Below, piece after piece: positions 10,681 to 18,509 of a stretch of DNA of 26,004 bases. The notes beneath the pieces were generated by a model that saw only the letters and a list, made by a program, of their open reading frames with translations, searched no databases and had not been told where the DNA came from. The first letter of the stretch is position 1. Each line of letters begins with the position of its first letter. Source of the DNA: DAOUFU01 sp034429275 (lineage in GTDB: Bacteria; Chloroflexota; Anaerolineae; Aggregatilineales; Aggregatilineaceae); assembly GCA_034429275.1 (NCBI GenBank), contig DAOUFU010000125.1, positions 1-26,004 of the forward strand. Reading direction: 5' to 3'. The position numbers were made by a program, and so were the translations under genes.

Positions 10681-11661
10681 TCAGGGCGAGACGCTGGCCA
10701 GGCCAGGATACCGCTCGTACCAGTCCAGCGGCACGTCAGGCGGGGAGACGCGCTCGCGCCAGGGGGTCGCCTGCGCACACAGCGACGCCAGCCTATCCAT
10801 GCGCGCGCGTCCCGTCGTGCGCAGAAACTCTTCGCGCGCATCGCCCTGCAAAGTGACCGCTTCTGCCCACACAGCCCGCCCGACGATCACGCCGCTCGCG
10901 CCGCATTCGCAGGCCAGCGCCACCTGGCGCTCAAAAACCGCGTAATCCACGCCCGCGCTCAGCAGCGCCCAGGGCACACGGCACGCCGCGTTCAGCTCTT
11001 CCAACGCCGAACGCCACATGGCTTCGTCCGGGTCCTGTTTAACATCGAGCGGAAACTCGGTCTTGAGCACATCAATCCCCATCTGGCTGAAGGTGCGCGC
11101 GGTCTCGATGACCAGCCGACGTTTTTCGGCGCTGGGCAGCGGCCTGGCCGGGTCCGGTGAATAGACGAGCGGCTCAAGGAAAAAGGGCAGATCGCAGGCG
11201 GCGCATTCGTCAACGACGCGCGCTACCACGTCACGCCGGGCCGGAGCGCGGCGATCCTCCGGGTGGTAAAACAGCAGCATTTTGACCCCTGTGCCACCCA
11301 TACGTTTGATCTGGCCGACCGACCAGCCTGGTATCAATGCCGGTTCGCGCTGGTCGGGAGTCACATCGTAGTTGGTGATCTCCAGCGGCGAGAGCAGGCC
11401 CACACTGCCCGGCACGATTCCCGAAGCGATGCCCGGCCCCAGGCCATAAGCCGGGTCCACCAGCACGGCGCTGCACCGGGGCACCAGGTGCTGGATCACC
11501 TGCTGCTTGAAGGCACTGAATGCCTGGTCCGTGATGGGCTGTGGCGCGCTGCGATCCAGCGCCGACCGCAGGTTGCCGCGATGATCGATTGCCAGGATGA
11601 CGAAATGACCGCCGGGGGTGCTGTTCTGCAAGAGGTGCCGGTATTTGCCAATGGTGGTCAT
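10681..11661 (-). CDS. LacD-like class I aldolase, probable IolJ substitute
   Basis: A 326-residue TIM-barrel aldolase of the tagatose-1,6-bisphosphate aldolase (LacD) family. Family landmarks are AIDHRG (24-29), LVDPAYGLG (67-75), GVKMLLFY (125-132), EPLVYS (163-168), VLKTEFP (198-204) with K200 the expected Schiff-base lysine, LSAGVDY (234-240) and GVIVGRAVWAEAV (257-269). Its place beside mmsA, iolC, iolD, iolE and iolG suggests it cleaves 6-phospho-5-dehydro-2-deoxygluconate to dihydroxyacetone phosphate and malonate semialdehyde, the step done by IolJ elsewhere. That substrate is inference; tagatose-bisphosphate or sulfofructose-phosphate aldolase are alternatives in the same family. The ATG at 11661 follows AGGAAGG; longer upstream frames lack a good site. 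It converges closely with the LacI gene (18-base gap) and is divergent from mmsA. Confidence 0.85.
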   Translation of the reverse strand: MTTIGKYRHLLQNSTPGGHFVILAIDHRGNLRSALDRSAPQPITDQAFSAFKQQVIQHLVPRCSAVLVDPAYGLGPGIASGIVPGSVGLLSPLEITNYDVTPDQREPALIPGWSVGQIKRMGGTGVKMLLFYHPEDRRAPARRDVVARVVDECAACDLPFFLEPLVYSPDPARPLPSAEKRRLVIETARTFSQMGIDVLKTEFPLDVKQDPDEAMWRSALEELNAACRVPWALLSAGVDYAVFERQVALACECGASGVIVGRAVWAEAVTLQGDAREEFLRTTGRARMDRLASLCAQATPWRERVSPPDVPLDWYERYPGLASVSP

Positions 11662-11693
11662 CACCCTGCTGCCTTCCTGCCGTTTGAAGCGGC

Positions 11694-11722
11694 TTGACAT
11701 CGCTACCAAATCGCTATAGGCT
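11694..11722 (+). promoter_or_regulatory. Promoter of the mmsA-iol operon
   Basis: A consensus -35 TTGACA (11694-11699) is followed by TAGGCT (11717-11722, 17-bp spacer) or TATAGG (11715-11720, 15-bp spacer). The operator-like palindrome starts two to four bases downstream, where bound repressor would block initiation. Confidence 0.6.
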
Positions 11723-11723
11723 T

Positions 11724-11739
11724 GAGTAAACGTTTTCTC
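11724..11739. promoter_or_regulatory. Operator-like palindrome O2 (LacI family)
   Basis: GAGTAAACGTTTTCTC is a 16-bp palindrome with one mismatched pair and the central CG typical of LacI-family operators. It lies in the divergent region between the aldolase and mmsA and overlaps the expected mmsA transcription start, so one repressor could control both directions. Confidence 0.75.
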
Positions 11740-11849
11740 GTGGTAGATGTAGTGTACTGGATCGACGCGCCTGGCACAAGACGCCTGGCAACTTGTGGCG
11801 TGCTGTCCGGTTTCTCCACACGGTCCAAAAGTATTTTTGAGGTCATGAT

Positions 11850-13328
11850 ATGACACAATACCCCCTGATTCGCAACTTCATCGCCGGGCAGTGGCAGATC
11901 GCCCCCGCCGCCGACCAGCTCGATGTCATCAATCCCGCGACGGCCCAGGTGCTGGCGCGCGTGCCGCTCTCGCCCGCCGAGACTGTCGCGCGAGCGGTCG
12001 AGGCGGCCCACAATGCGTTCCTCGACTGGCGGCGTGTGCCCGCCGGTGAGCGTGTTCAGCCGCTGTACAGGCTGCGCGCGCTGTTGATCGACCACCTGGA
12101 CGAACTGGCCCGGATCGTGACCAACGAGTGTGGCAAAACGTACCAGGAAAGCGTGGGCGAACTTCAGCGCGGCATCGAGAATGTCGAAGTTGCCTGTGGC
12201 ATCCCCAGTCTGATGCAGGGATATACCAGCGAGGACATTGCACCCGGCATCGACGAGCACATGATCCGGCAGCCGCTCGGCGTGGTGGTCGCCATCACGC
12301 CGTTCAACTTCCCGGCCATGATCCCCCTGTGGTTTCTGCCCTACGCGGTGGCGACCGGCAACTGTTTCATCCTCAAGCCGAGCGAGCGTGTGCCCATGGC
12401 CAGCGAGCGCCTGTTCGAGTTGATCGAGCAGGCGGGTTTTCCGCCGGGCGTGCTCCAACTGGTCAACGGGGGCAAAGACACGGTCAACGCGTTGATCGAT
12501 CACCCCTATGTGCGTGCCGTCAGCCTGGTGGGGTCCACGCCGGTAGCCCGCGCCGTCTACCAGCGCGCAGCGGCTGGCGGAAAACGCGCACAGTGCCAGG
12601 GCGGCGCAAAGAACCCGGTCATCATCATGCCGGATGCCGATATGGACATGACGACCCGCATCATGGCCGATTCGGCGTTCGGCTGTGCGGGGCAGCGCTG
12701 CCTGGCGGCATCCGTGGCGATCACGGTAGGCGATGCCCGGAAAACGTTTACCGACCGGATCGCCGACGCCGCTGCCAGTCGCGTCGTTGGGTATGGGCTG
12801 GATGACGGCGTGCAGATGGGGCCGGTTATTTCGCGCACGAGCCAGGAACGCATCGCGGGCATCATCGAGCGCAGCGCAAGCCAGGGCGCGCGGGTGATTG
12901 TCGATGGGCGCGGCAAGCAGGTGCGTGGCTATGAACAGGGATACTTCTGCTTCCCCACCATTCTCGATGGCGTGCAGCCCGACAGCGAAGCCGCCACCAC
13001 CGAGATTTTTGGGCCGGTGCTCAGCCTGATGCACGCGGCCACGCTTGATGAGGCGATAGCCCTGGTCAACCAGCGCAGCTATGGCAACATGGCCTGCCTG
13101 TTCACCGGCGATGGGGCGAACGCGCGCCGGTTCCGCAGCGAGGCCCAGGCTGGCAATATCGGCATCAACATCGGTGTAGCGGCCCCGATGGCTTTTTTCC
13201 CGTTCAGCGGCTGGAACGAGAGCTTTTTTGGCGATCTCCATGCCCAGGGCCGTCATGGGGTGGAGTTCTATACCCAGACCAAAGTCGTGATCGAACGGTG
13301 GCCAGGCACCTGGAGCCGCCAGTTTTGA
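11850..13328 (+). CDS. mmsA: Methylmalonate/malonate-semialdehyde dehydrogenase, CoA-acylating
   Basis: Converts malonate semialdehyde to acetyl-CoA (or methylmalonate semialdehyde to propionyl-CoA) with NAD and CoA, the last step of inositol breakdown. The 492-residue protein is a full-length CoA-dependent aldehyde dehydrogenase. Landmarks are ITPFNFPAMIPLW (149-161), ILKPSE (174-179), SLVGSTPVA (225-233) and QGGAKNPVIIMPDAD (250-264), the last being the MmsA-type replacement of the usual ELGGK. CAGQRCLA carries the catalytic Cys284, preceded by the Arg that in this subfamily binds the substrate carboxylate; R107 is the likely second such Arg. EIFGPVLS (near 384-391) is the conserved C-terminal motif. 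GAGG lies seven bases upstream of the ATG. It is the first gene of the plus-strand iol operon. The name iolA is equally fitting. Confidence 0.94.
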   Translation: MTQYPLIRNFIAGQWQIAPAADQLDVINPATAQVLARVPLSPAETVARAVEAAHNAFLDWRRVPAGERVQPLYRLRALLIDHLDELARIVTNECGKTYQESVGELQRGIENVEVACGIPSLMQGYTSEDIAPGIDEHMIRQPLGVVVAITPFNFPAMIPLWFLPYAVATGNCFILKPSERVPMASERLFELIEQAGFPPGVLQLVNGGKDTVNALIDHPYVRAVSLVGSTPVARAVYQRAAAGGKRAQCQGGAKNPVIIMPDADMDMTTRIMADSAFGCAGQRCLAASVAITVGDARKTFTDRIADAAASRVVGYGLDDGVQMGPVISRTSQERIAGIIERSASQGARVIVDGRGKQVRGYEQGYFCFPTILDGVQPDSEAATTEIFGPVLSLMHAATLDEAIALVNQRSYGNMACLFTGDGANARRFRSEAQAGNIGINIGVAAPMAFFPFSGWNESFFGDLHAQGRHGVEFYTQTKVVIERWPGTWSRQF

Positions 13329-13362
13329 CCGGGCGAGACCTGTGCAGAAAAAGGACTGCGGT

Positions 13363-14373
13363 GTGAACAAGACGTTTGATCTGCTGAATATCGGTCGCAG
13401 CTCAATTGATCTCTATTCGAACGACGTGGGCGCGCCCTTTGAACAAATCACCAGCTTTGCCGCCTATGTGGGCGGCTCACCCACCAATATCAGCGTGGGC
13501 GCGCACCGGCTGGGCCTGCACTGCGCCCTGCTCACCGGCCTGGGCGAAGACCCGGTCGGCGATTTTATCCTGCACTTTCTGCGCAGCGAGGGCGTGGTCT
13601 GCGACTATATCGTGCGCAAGCCGGGCCGCCGCACCAGCGCGGTAGTGTTGGGCATCGAGCCGCCAGACCGGTTCCCGCTGGTCTACTATCGCGACAACTG
13701 CGCCGACATCGCGCTGGAGATCGATGACGTGCTGCGCGCCCCGGTCCATGATGTGCGCGTCGTCCAGTTTGCGGGGACGAACTTCTCCAAAGACCCCAGC
13801 CGGAGCGCGACCATCTTCGCGGCAGAACTGGCGCGGCACTATGGGGCGAAAGTGGTGCTCGACATCGACTTCCGCCCGGACCAGTGGCACGATCCGCGCG
13901 CCTTTGGCGTGGCGATCCGCTCGGTGCTGCGGCTGGTCGATGTGGTCATCGGCACGCAGGATGAGATCAACGCCGCCATGTTGATCGACCCGGCGCTGAT
14001 CTCGCTGACCCATTCCCAGGTGTCCGATACCCGCGTAGGGGGCGATATCCGCGCGTCTATTGCCGGGCTGCTGGCGCTCGGACCGGAAGCGGTCATCGAG
14101 AAGCGGGGGGAACACGGCGCGGCGGCTCATCTGAAGAGCGGCGAAACGATCCCCGTGCCTGGCTTCCCGGTGGAAATTTACAACATCCTGGGGGCCGGTG
14201 ACGCATTTGGCGCGGGATTTCTCTACGGCTATGTCAAGGGCTGGGACTGGTACCGGGCCGCGCGGCTGGGCAATGCCTGCGGCGCGATTGTGGTCACCAG
14301 GCACGGGTGCGCCAACTTCATGCCCACCATGGACGAAGCGCTGCATTTCGCTGAAGGGTATGGCGGGCTTTAG
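13363..14373 (+). CDS. iolC: 5-dehydro-2-deoxygluconokinase (IolC)
   Basis: Phosphorylates 5-dehydro-2-deoxygluconate with ATP in inositol catabolism. The 336-residue protein is a PfkB/ribokinase-family sugar kinase with FDLLNIGRSSIDLY at 5-18, the substrate-site GGSPTNIS at 37-44, VVLDIDFRPDQW at 164-175 and the C-terminal GAGDAFGAGF (277-286) with catalytic base D280. The IolC-specific D-x-D-x-R motif and the N-terminal GR(S/I)S.DLY pattern support IolC over other PfkB kinases. It lacks the C-terminal DUF2090 aldolase-like extension fused to IolC in many proteobacteria, which fits a separate aldolase gene in this locus. AAGGA lies seven bases before the GTG at 13363; an in-frame GTG at 13342 is less well placed. 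It follows mmsA by 34 bases. Confidence 0.92.
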   Translation: MNKTFDLLNIGRSSIDLYSNDVGAPFEQITSFAAYVGGSPTNISVGAHRLGLHCALLTGLGEDPVGDFILHFLRSEGVVCDYIVRKPGRRTSAVVLGIEPPDRFPLVYYRDNCADIALEIDDVLRAPVHDVRVVQFAGTNFSKDPSRSATIFAAELARHYGAKVVLDIDFRPDQWHDPRAFGVAIRSVLRLVDVVIGTQDEINAAMLIDPALISLTHSQVSDTRVGGDIRASIAGLLALGPEAVIEKRGEHGAAAHLKSGETIPVPGFPVEIYNILGAGDAFGAGFLYGYVKGWDWYRAARLGNACGAIVVTRHGCANFMPTMDEALHFAEGYGGL

Positions 14374-14457
14374 CCGCGCCGCAGATTCAGCATCGCATTT
14401 TTGGGGAATAAAAGAGATTTCTCCGGCGGGATTAGTATTTTGAGGGAATGGCCTCCC

Positions 14458-16320
14458 ATGGCAACCAGACGTTTGACGATGGCACAAGCCTTGATCGAGT
14501 TTTTGCAGAACCAGTATGTCGAGCGCGACGGAGTCGAGCAGCCGTTTTTTGCGGGCTGCTGGGGCATCTTCGGGCACGGCAATGTGGCCGGGATCGGGCA
14601 GGCGCTCCAGCAGTACGCGGCCACCTTCCGCTACTACCAGACTCGCAACGAGCAGGCGATGGTGCACACTGCCGTCGCCTATGCCAAGATGAAAAACCGG
14701 CTGCAAACTTTCGCCTGCACGTCTTCGATCGGCCCCGGCGCGACCAATATGATCACGGCGGCAGCGGGGGCCACCATCAACCGCATCCCGGTGCTGCTGC
14801 TGCCCGGCGACATCTTCGCCGAGCGTCTGCAGGCCCCCGTCCTCCAGCAGCTTGAATCCGAGCATTCGCAGGATATCTCGGTGAACGACTGCTTTAAGCC
14901 GGTATCGCGCTACTGGGACCGGCTCTACCGACCAGAGCAGGCGATCACCGCGCTGCCGGAGGCGATGCGCGTGCTCACTTCACCCGCCGAAACGGGCGCT
15001 GTGACGCTGGCGCTGCCCCAGGATGTGCAGACCGAGGCTTTCGACTACCCGCTCGAATTCCTGCGCAAGCGGGTATGGCACATCCCGCGTAACCGACCGG
15101 ATGCCGCCCAACTGCGGCGAGCCGCCGAAGTCATCCGCGCGGCCAGGCAACCGCTCATCATCGCGGGCGGCGGCGTGCATTACAGCGATGCCTGCGGCGC
15201 GCTGCTGGATTTTGGCAACCGGACCGGCATCCCCTCCGCCGAGACGCAGGCCGGAAAAGGCGCGCTGCCCTACGATCACCCGGCCAACCTGGGTGCCATC
15301 GGCGTGACCGGCACGTTGGGGGCCAACCGTATCGCGCGCGAGGCCGATGTGGTGATCGGCATTGGCACGCGCTACAGCGACTTCACCACGGCCTCAAAAA
15401 CCGCCTTTCAGCATCCCGATGTGGTGTTTGTCAACATCAATGTGGCCGAGTTCGATGCCCACAAACACAGCGCGATCCCGCTGGTGGGGGATGCACGCGC
15501 CACGCTCGAAGAACTGCTGCCCCTGCTGGAGGGGTATCGCGTGGACGAGGCTTACCGCGCCCGCGTCGCGGACTATAACCGGGCGTGGGATGCCGAAGTC
15601 GAGCGCATCTATAGGCTGGAGCACGGGCCGCTCATCAGCCAGGGCGAGGTGATCGGCGTGGTGAACACCCTCTCGCGGCCCCAGGACGTGATGCTGTGCG
15701 CGGCGGGCAGCCTGCCCGGTGCCCTGCACAAGCTGTGGCGCACGCGCGATCCCAAAGGCTATCACCTGGAATATGGCTATTCGTGCATGGGATACGAGAT
15801 CGCGGGCGGGATGGGCGCGAAGATGGCCGCCCCAGAGCGCGAGGTATACGTCCTGGTGGGCGATGGATCGTACCTGATGCTCAACAGCGAGATTGTCACG
15901 ATGGTACAGGAACGGCTCAAGGTGATCATTGTGGTGCTGGACAATCACGGTTACGCCAGCATCGGTGGATTGTCCAAGAGTGTGGGCAGCGATGGCTTCG
16001 GCACAAAATACCGCTTCCGCGACGATTCCGAGGCGTTGGAAGGCGACGTGCTGCCTGTCGATTATGCGGCCAACGCGGCCAGCCTGGGGGCAAAGGTCTT
16101 CCGCGCCCACAACCGGGACGACCTGGCCCAGGCCCTGCAATCCGCCCAGCAGCACCAGGGCGGCCCGGTGTGCATCGTCATCGAGACGGATCGCTCGCAG
16201 CGCGTAGGCGGTTACGAAAGCTGGTGGGATGTGGCGGTGGCGGAAGTCTCGACCAACCCCGAAGTCGAGGCCAGCCGCCGGCAGTATGAGCAAGCCAAAC
16301 AAAAACAGCGCTATTTTTAG
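14458..16320 (+). CDS. iolD: 3D-(3,5/4)-trihydroxycyclohexane-1,2-dione hydrolase (IolD)
   Basis: A thiamine-diphosphate enzyme that opens the inositol-derived dione ring to give 5-deoxyglucuronate. The 620-residue protein has the three-domain layout of acetolactate-synthase-like enzymes. The catalytic Glu region TRNEQAMVHTAVAYAK (62-77, E65) is followed by SSIGPGATNM, a central domain with ARQPLIIAGGG (near 224-234), and the thiamine-binding motif GDG (468-470) through DNHG (495-498). The closing TDRSQRVGGYESWWDV stretch is characteristic of IolD. I chose the ATG at 14458 because GAGGGA lies ten bases upstream and the protein then starts with the family-typical MATRRLTMAQAL. A TTG at 14401 would add 19 atypical residues. 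It lies 84 bases after iolC. Confidence 0.95.
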   Translation: MATRRLTMAQALIEFLQNQYVERDGVEQPFFAGCWGIFGHGNVAGIGQALQQYAATFRYYQTRNEQAMVHTAVAYAKMKNRLQTFACTSSIGPGATNMITAAAGATINRIPVLLLPGDIFAERLQAPVLQQLESEHSQDISVNDCFKPVSRYWDRLYRPEQAITALPEAMRVLTSPAETGAVTLALPQDVQTEAFDYPLEFLRKRVWHIPRNRPDAAQLRRAAEVIRAARQPLIIAGGGVHYSDACGALLDFGNRTGIPSAETQAGKGALPYDHPANLGAIGVTGTLGANRIAREADVVIGIGTRYSDFTTASKTAFQHPDVVFVNINVAEFDAHKHSAIPLVGDARATLEELLPLLEGYRVDEAYRARVADYNRAWDAEVERIYRLEHGPLISQGEVIGVVNTLSRPQDVMLCAAGSLPGALHKLWRTRDPKGYHLEYGYSCMGYEIAGGMGAKMAAPEREVYVLVGDGSYLMLNSEIVTMVQERLKVIIVVLDNHGYASIGGLSKSVGSDGFGTKYRFRDDSEALEGDVLPVDYAANAASLGAKVFRAHNRDDLAQALQSAQQHQGGPVCIVIETDRSQRVGGYESWWDVAVAEVSTNPEVEASRRQYEQAKQKQRYF

Positions 16321-16340
16321 GCTGCGCCATAAAATGCATT

Positions 16341-16399
16341 CCCCCATCCCCTGAAGCCCCTTCCTTTGAATAAAGGGAGCCAAAACCATCCGATGGGGG
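16341..16399. repeat. Nested inverted repeats between iolD and iolE
   Basis: An outer pair, CCCCCATC (16341-16348) and GATGGGGG (16392-16399), encloses an inner hairpin of CTTCCTTT (16360-16367) and AAAGGGAG (16372-16379) with a GAAT loop. The whole 59-bp unit sits alone in a 150-bp gap. It could be a folded mRNA element adjusting expression of downstream genes, or a small palindromic repeat family member. Confidence 0.55.
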
Positions 16400-16477
16400 A
16401 GCCGCTTTCCTGGCACAGCCCTGGCACTTTGACGGTGCGGCGAGACTGCGCCGCGCCCGGTAGAAGGAGTGGTGTTC

Positions 16478-17386
16478 ATGGCCAGTCTTCCACGTATTGC
16501 CAACGCCCCGTGTTCCTGGGGGGTGCTTGAGTTCGATCTTGACGGCCAGGCCGCCGGTTACGAACAGGTGCTGGACGAGATCGCCGAGACGGGATACGCC
16601 GGTACCGAACTGGGGGATTGGGGCTTTATGCCGACCGACCCCGCCGTGCTGCGCGCGGAACTGGCGAAGCGCTCGCTGGCGCTGCTGGCGGCGTTTGTGC
16701 CCGTCGCTTTTGCAGACGCAAGCGCTCATGCAGAGGGCGAAGCGGTCGCCGTGCGAACGGCTCGCCTGCTGCGCGATACCGCCGGAGAAAACTGTTTCAT
16801 CGTGCTGGCCGACAACAACGGCACGGTCGAGGCACGCACCCGCCACGCCGGGCGTATCACGCCAGACCTGGGCCTTTCGGACGGGCAGTGGCAAACCTTC
16901 GCGGCAGGTGTGAATCGCGTGGCGCGCGCGGTCAAAGAACAGGCCGGGCTGCGCACCGTGTTTCATCATCACTGCGCAGGGTATGTCGAGACGCCTGCCG
17001 AAATCGATCGCCTGATGGCCCTCACCGACCCGGCGCTGGTCGGGCTGTGCCTGGATACCGGGCACTGCATGTTTGGCGGCGGCGACCCGGCAGACCTGAT
17101 GCAGCGCTATGCCGACCGTATCTGGCATGTGCATTTCAAAGACTTCGACCCCCAGGCTGCCGCCCGCAATCATGAGCAGCAAGGGGACTATTTCGCGGCG
17201 ATCCGGCAGGGGGTGTTCTGCGAGCTTGGCAAGGGGGCGGTGAACTTCCCGGCCATCCGCGATCTGCTGCTGGCGCGCGGTTATGATGGCTGGATTGTCG
17301 TAGAGCAGGATGTGCTGCCGTCGATGGGATCGCCCAAGATGAGCGCGCAGCGCAACCGGGCCTATTTGCAGTCTATTGGACTTTGA
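16478..17386 (+). CDS. iolE: IolE-like inosose dehydratase (TIM barrel)
   Basis: Expected to dehydrate 2-keto-myo-inositol to the trihydroxycyclohexanedione used by IolD. The 302-residue protein is a xylose-isomerase-like TIM barrel. Motifs are IANAPCSWGV (7-16), GYAGTELGDWGF (39-50), VFHHHCAGYVETPAE (161-175), GLCLDTGH (189-196), WHVHFKD (216-222) and IVVEQD (273-278). D193, H219 and E276 are likely metal ligands. Start chosen at the ATG with AGAAGGAG eight bases upstream; two in-frame GTG codons just before it are less likely. IolE, IolH and IolI share this fold, so the exact step rests partly on context; the position between iolD and iolG favours IolE. It ends 19 bases before iolG. Confidence 0.8.
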   Translation: MASLPRIANAPCSWGVLEFDLDGQAAGYEQVLDEIAETGYAGTELGDWGFMPTDPAVLRAELAKRSLALLAAFVPVAFADASAHAEGEAVAVRTARLLRDTAGENCFIVLADNNGTVEARTRHAGRITPDLGLSDGQWQTFAAGVNRVARAVKEQAGLRTVFHHHCAGYVETPAEIDRLMALTDPALVGLCLDTGHCMFGGGDPADLMQRYADRIWHVHFKDFDPQAAARNHEQQGDYFAAIRQGVFCELGKGAVNFPAIRDLLLARGYDGWIVVEQDVLPSMGSPKMSAQRNRAYLQSIGL

Positions 17387-17405
17387 TCGCACACAAGAGG
17401 ACACC

Positions 17406-18419
17406 ATGACCCCCGTGAATATTGGCATCATTGGCGCAGGGCGGATCGGCAAGGTCCATGCCGAGAATCTCACGTTTCGCATCCCTGCTGCGCGCGTGCA
17501 GGCGATCTGCGACATCAACCTGGCGGCGGCGCGCGCCCTGGCGGGGCAGCTCAATATCCCGCTGGCGTGCGCCGATTACCGCGAAATCGTGAACCATCCG
17601 GACATCGACGCGGTGCTGGTGTGCTCGTCCACCGACACCCACGCGGACGTGATTCTGGCTGCTGCCGCCGCGCGCAAACATATCTTCACCGAAAAGCCGA
17701 TCGACCTCAGCCTGGCGCGCATCGACGAGGTGATTCGCGCGGTCGAGGGAGCAGGCGTCAAGTTCCAGGTGGGCTTCAACCGGCGCTTCGATGCCACCTT
17801 CGCGCGGGTGCGCGAGGCCATCCGGGGCGGCGAGATCGGCGAAACCCACCTGCTGCACATCATCAGCCGCGATCCTGCGCCGCCGCCGCCGGAATATGTC
17901 GCGGTGTCGGGCGGAATCTTCCTGGACATGATGATCCACGATTTCGACATGGCGCGCTTCCTAGTAGGCAGCGAGATCACCGGGGTGTTCACGCGCGCCG
18001 CCGTTCGGATCGATCCGCGCATCGGGCAGGCGGGCGACGTGGATACCGCCGTGGTGATGCTGATCTTCGCCGATGGCACCATCGGCACGATCGACAACAG
18101 CCGCCGGGCCGTCTACGGCTACGATCAGCGCGTCGAGGTGCTGGGCAGCCGGGGCGGAATCTCGACGGCCAACCTGTACCCCAACCAGGTCACCTTTAGT
18201 TCGGCGGAGCATGTCTACCGCGACCTGCCGCTGAACTTCTTCATGGACCGCTATACGGCCAGCTATGTCACCGAAATGGAGAGCTTTATCGCAGCGGTGG
18301 AGGGGGATGGCCGGTGCGACCCGACCGGTCATGATGGGCGGATGTCGGTTGCAGTGGCGCTGGCCGCCCGTCAGTCGCTGCAAGAGAATCGCCCGGTCCT
18401 GGTGTCGGAAGTAGGATAG
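17406..18419 (+). CDS. iolG: Inositol 2-dehydrogenase (IolG)
   Basis: Oxidises myo-inositol to 2-keto-myo-inositol with NAD, the first step of the pathway. The 337-residue protein is a Gfo/Idh/MocA oxidoreductase. The Rossmann motif GIIGAGRIGKVHAENL is at 7-22, and EKPIDL (96-101) carries catalytic K97. VGFNRRFD (122-129) and SGGIFLDMMIHDFDMARFL (168-186) follow, with D174 and H178; together these form the Lys-Asp-His set known for IolG. Length matches the family. The ATG is preceded by AAGAGG six bases upstream. A few bases separate it from iolE, so the two are probably co-translated. The usual neighbour iolB is not present. Close relatives act on scyllo-inositol or chiro-inositol, so the exact isomer is not settled. 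Confidence 0.92.
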   Translation: MTPVNIGIIGAGRIGKVHAENLTFRIPAARVQAICDINLAAARALAGQLNIPLACADYREIVNHPDIDAVLVCSSTDTHADVILAAAAARKHIFTEKPIDLSLARIDEVIRAVEGAGVKFQVGFNRRFDATFARVREAIRGGEIGETHLLHIISRDPAPPPPEYVAVSGGIFLDMMIHDFDMARFLVGSEITGVFTRAAVRIDPRIGQAGDVDTAVVMLIFADGTIGTIDNSRRAVYGYDQRVEVLGSRGGISTANLYPNQVTFSSAEHVYRDLPLNFFMDRYTASYVTEMESFIAAVEGDGRCDPTGHDGRMSVAVALAARQSLQENRPVLVSEVG

Positions 18420-18435
18420 GCTCAGCCGCTGTTTG

Positions 18436-18441
18436 TATAAT
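18436..18441 (+). promoter_or_regulatory. Possible internal promoter before the binding-protein gene
   Basis: A perfect -10 box TATAAT lies 16 bases after the iolG stop. The -35 region (around 18413-18418) is poor. It may give the abundant binding protein extra transcription beyond readthrough from the iol genes. Confidence 0.4.
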
Positions 18442-18509
18442 CGAGAGTAGAGGGCGGCAACAATCGCCTTCAAGAACCGTTGATTAATCAAGAAAGGATG
18501 TTTTTAGTT

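Noticed and set aside
11703..13370. A 555-codon minus-strand frame opposite mmsA
   Set aside because: No domain is recognisable, and the plus-strand aldehyde dehydrogenase is certain.
14448..14855. Alternative start of the iolD gene at the ATG at 14448
   Set aside because: That ATG is in another frame and yields a motif-free product; the ATG at 14458 opens the conserved IolD frame.
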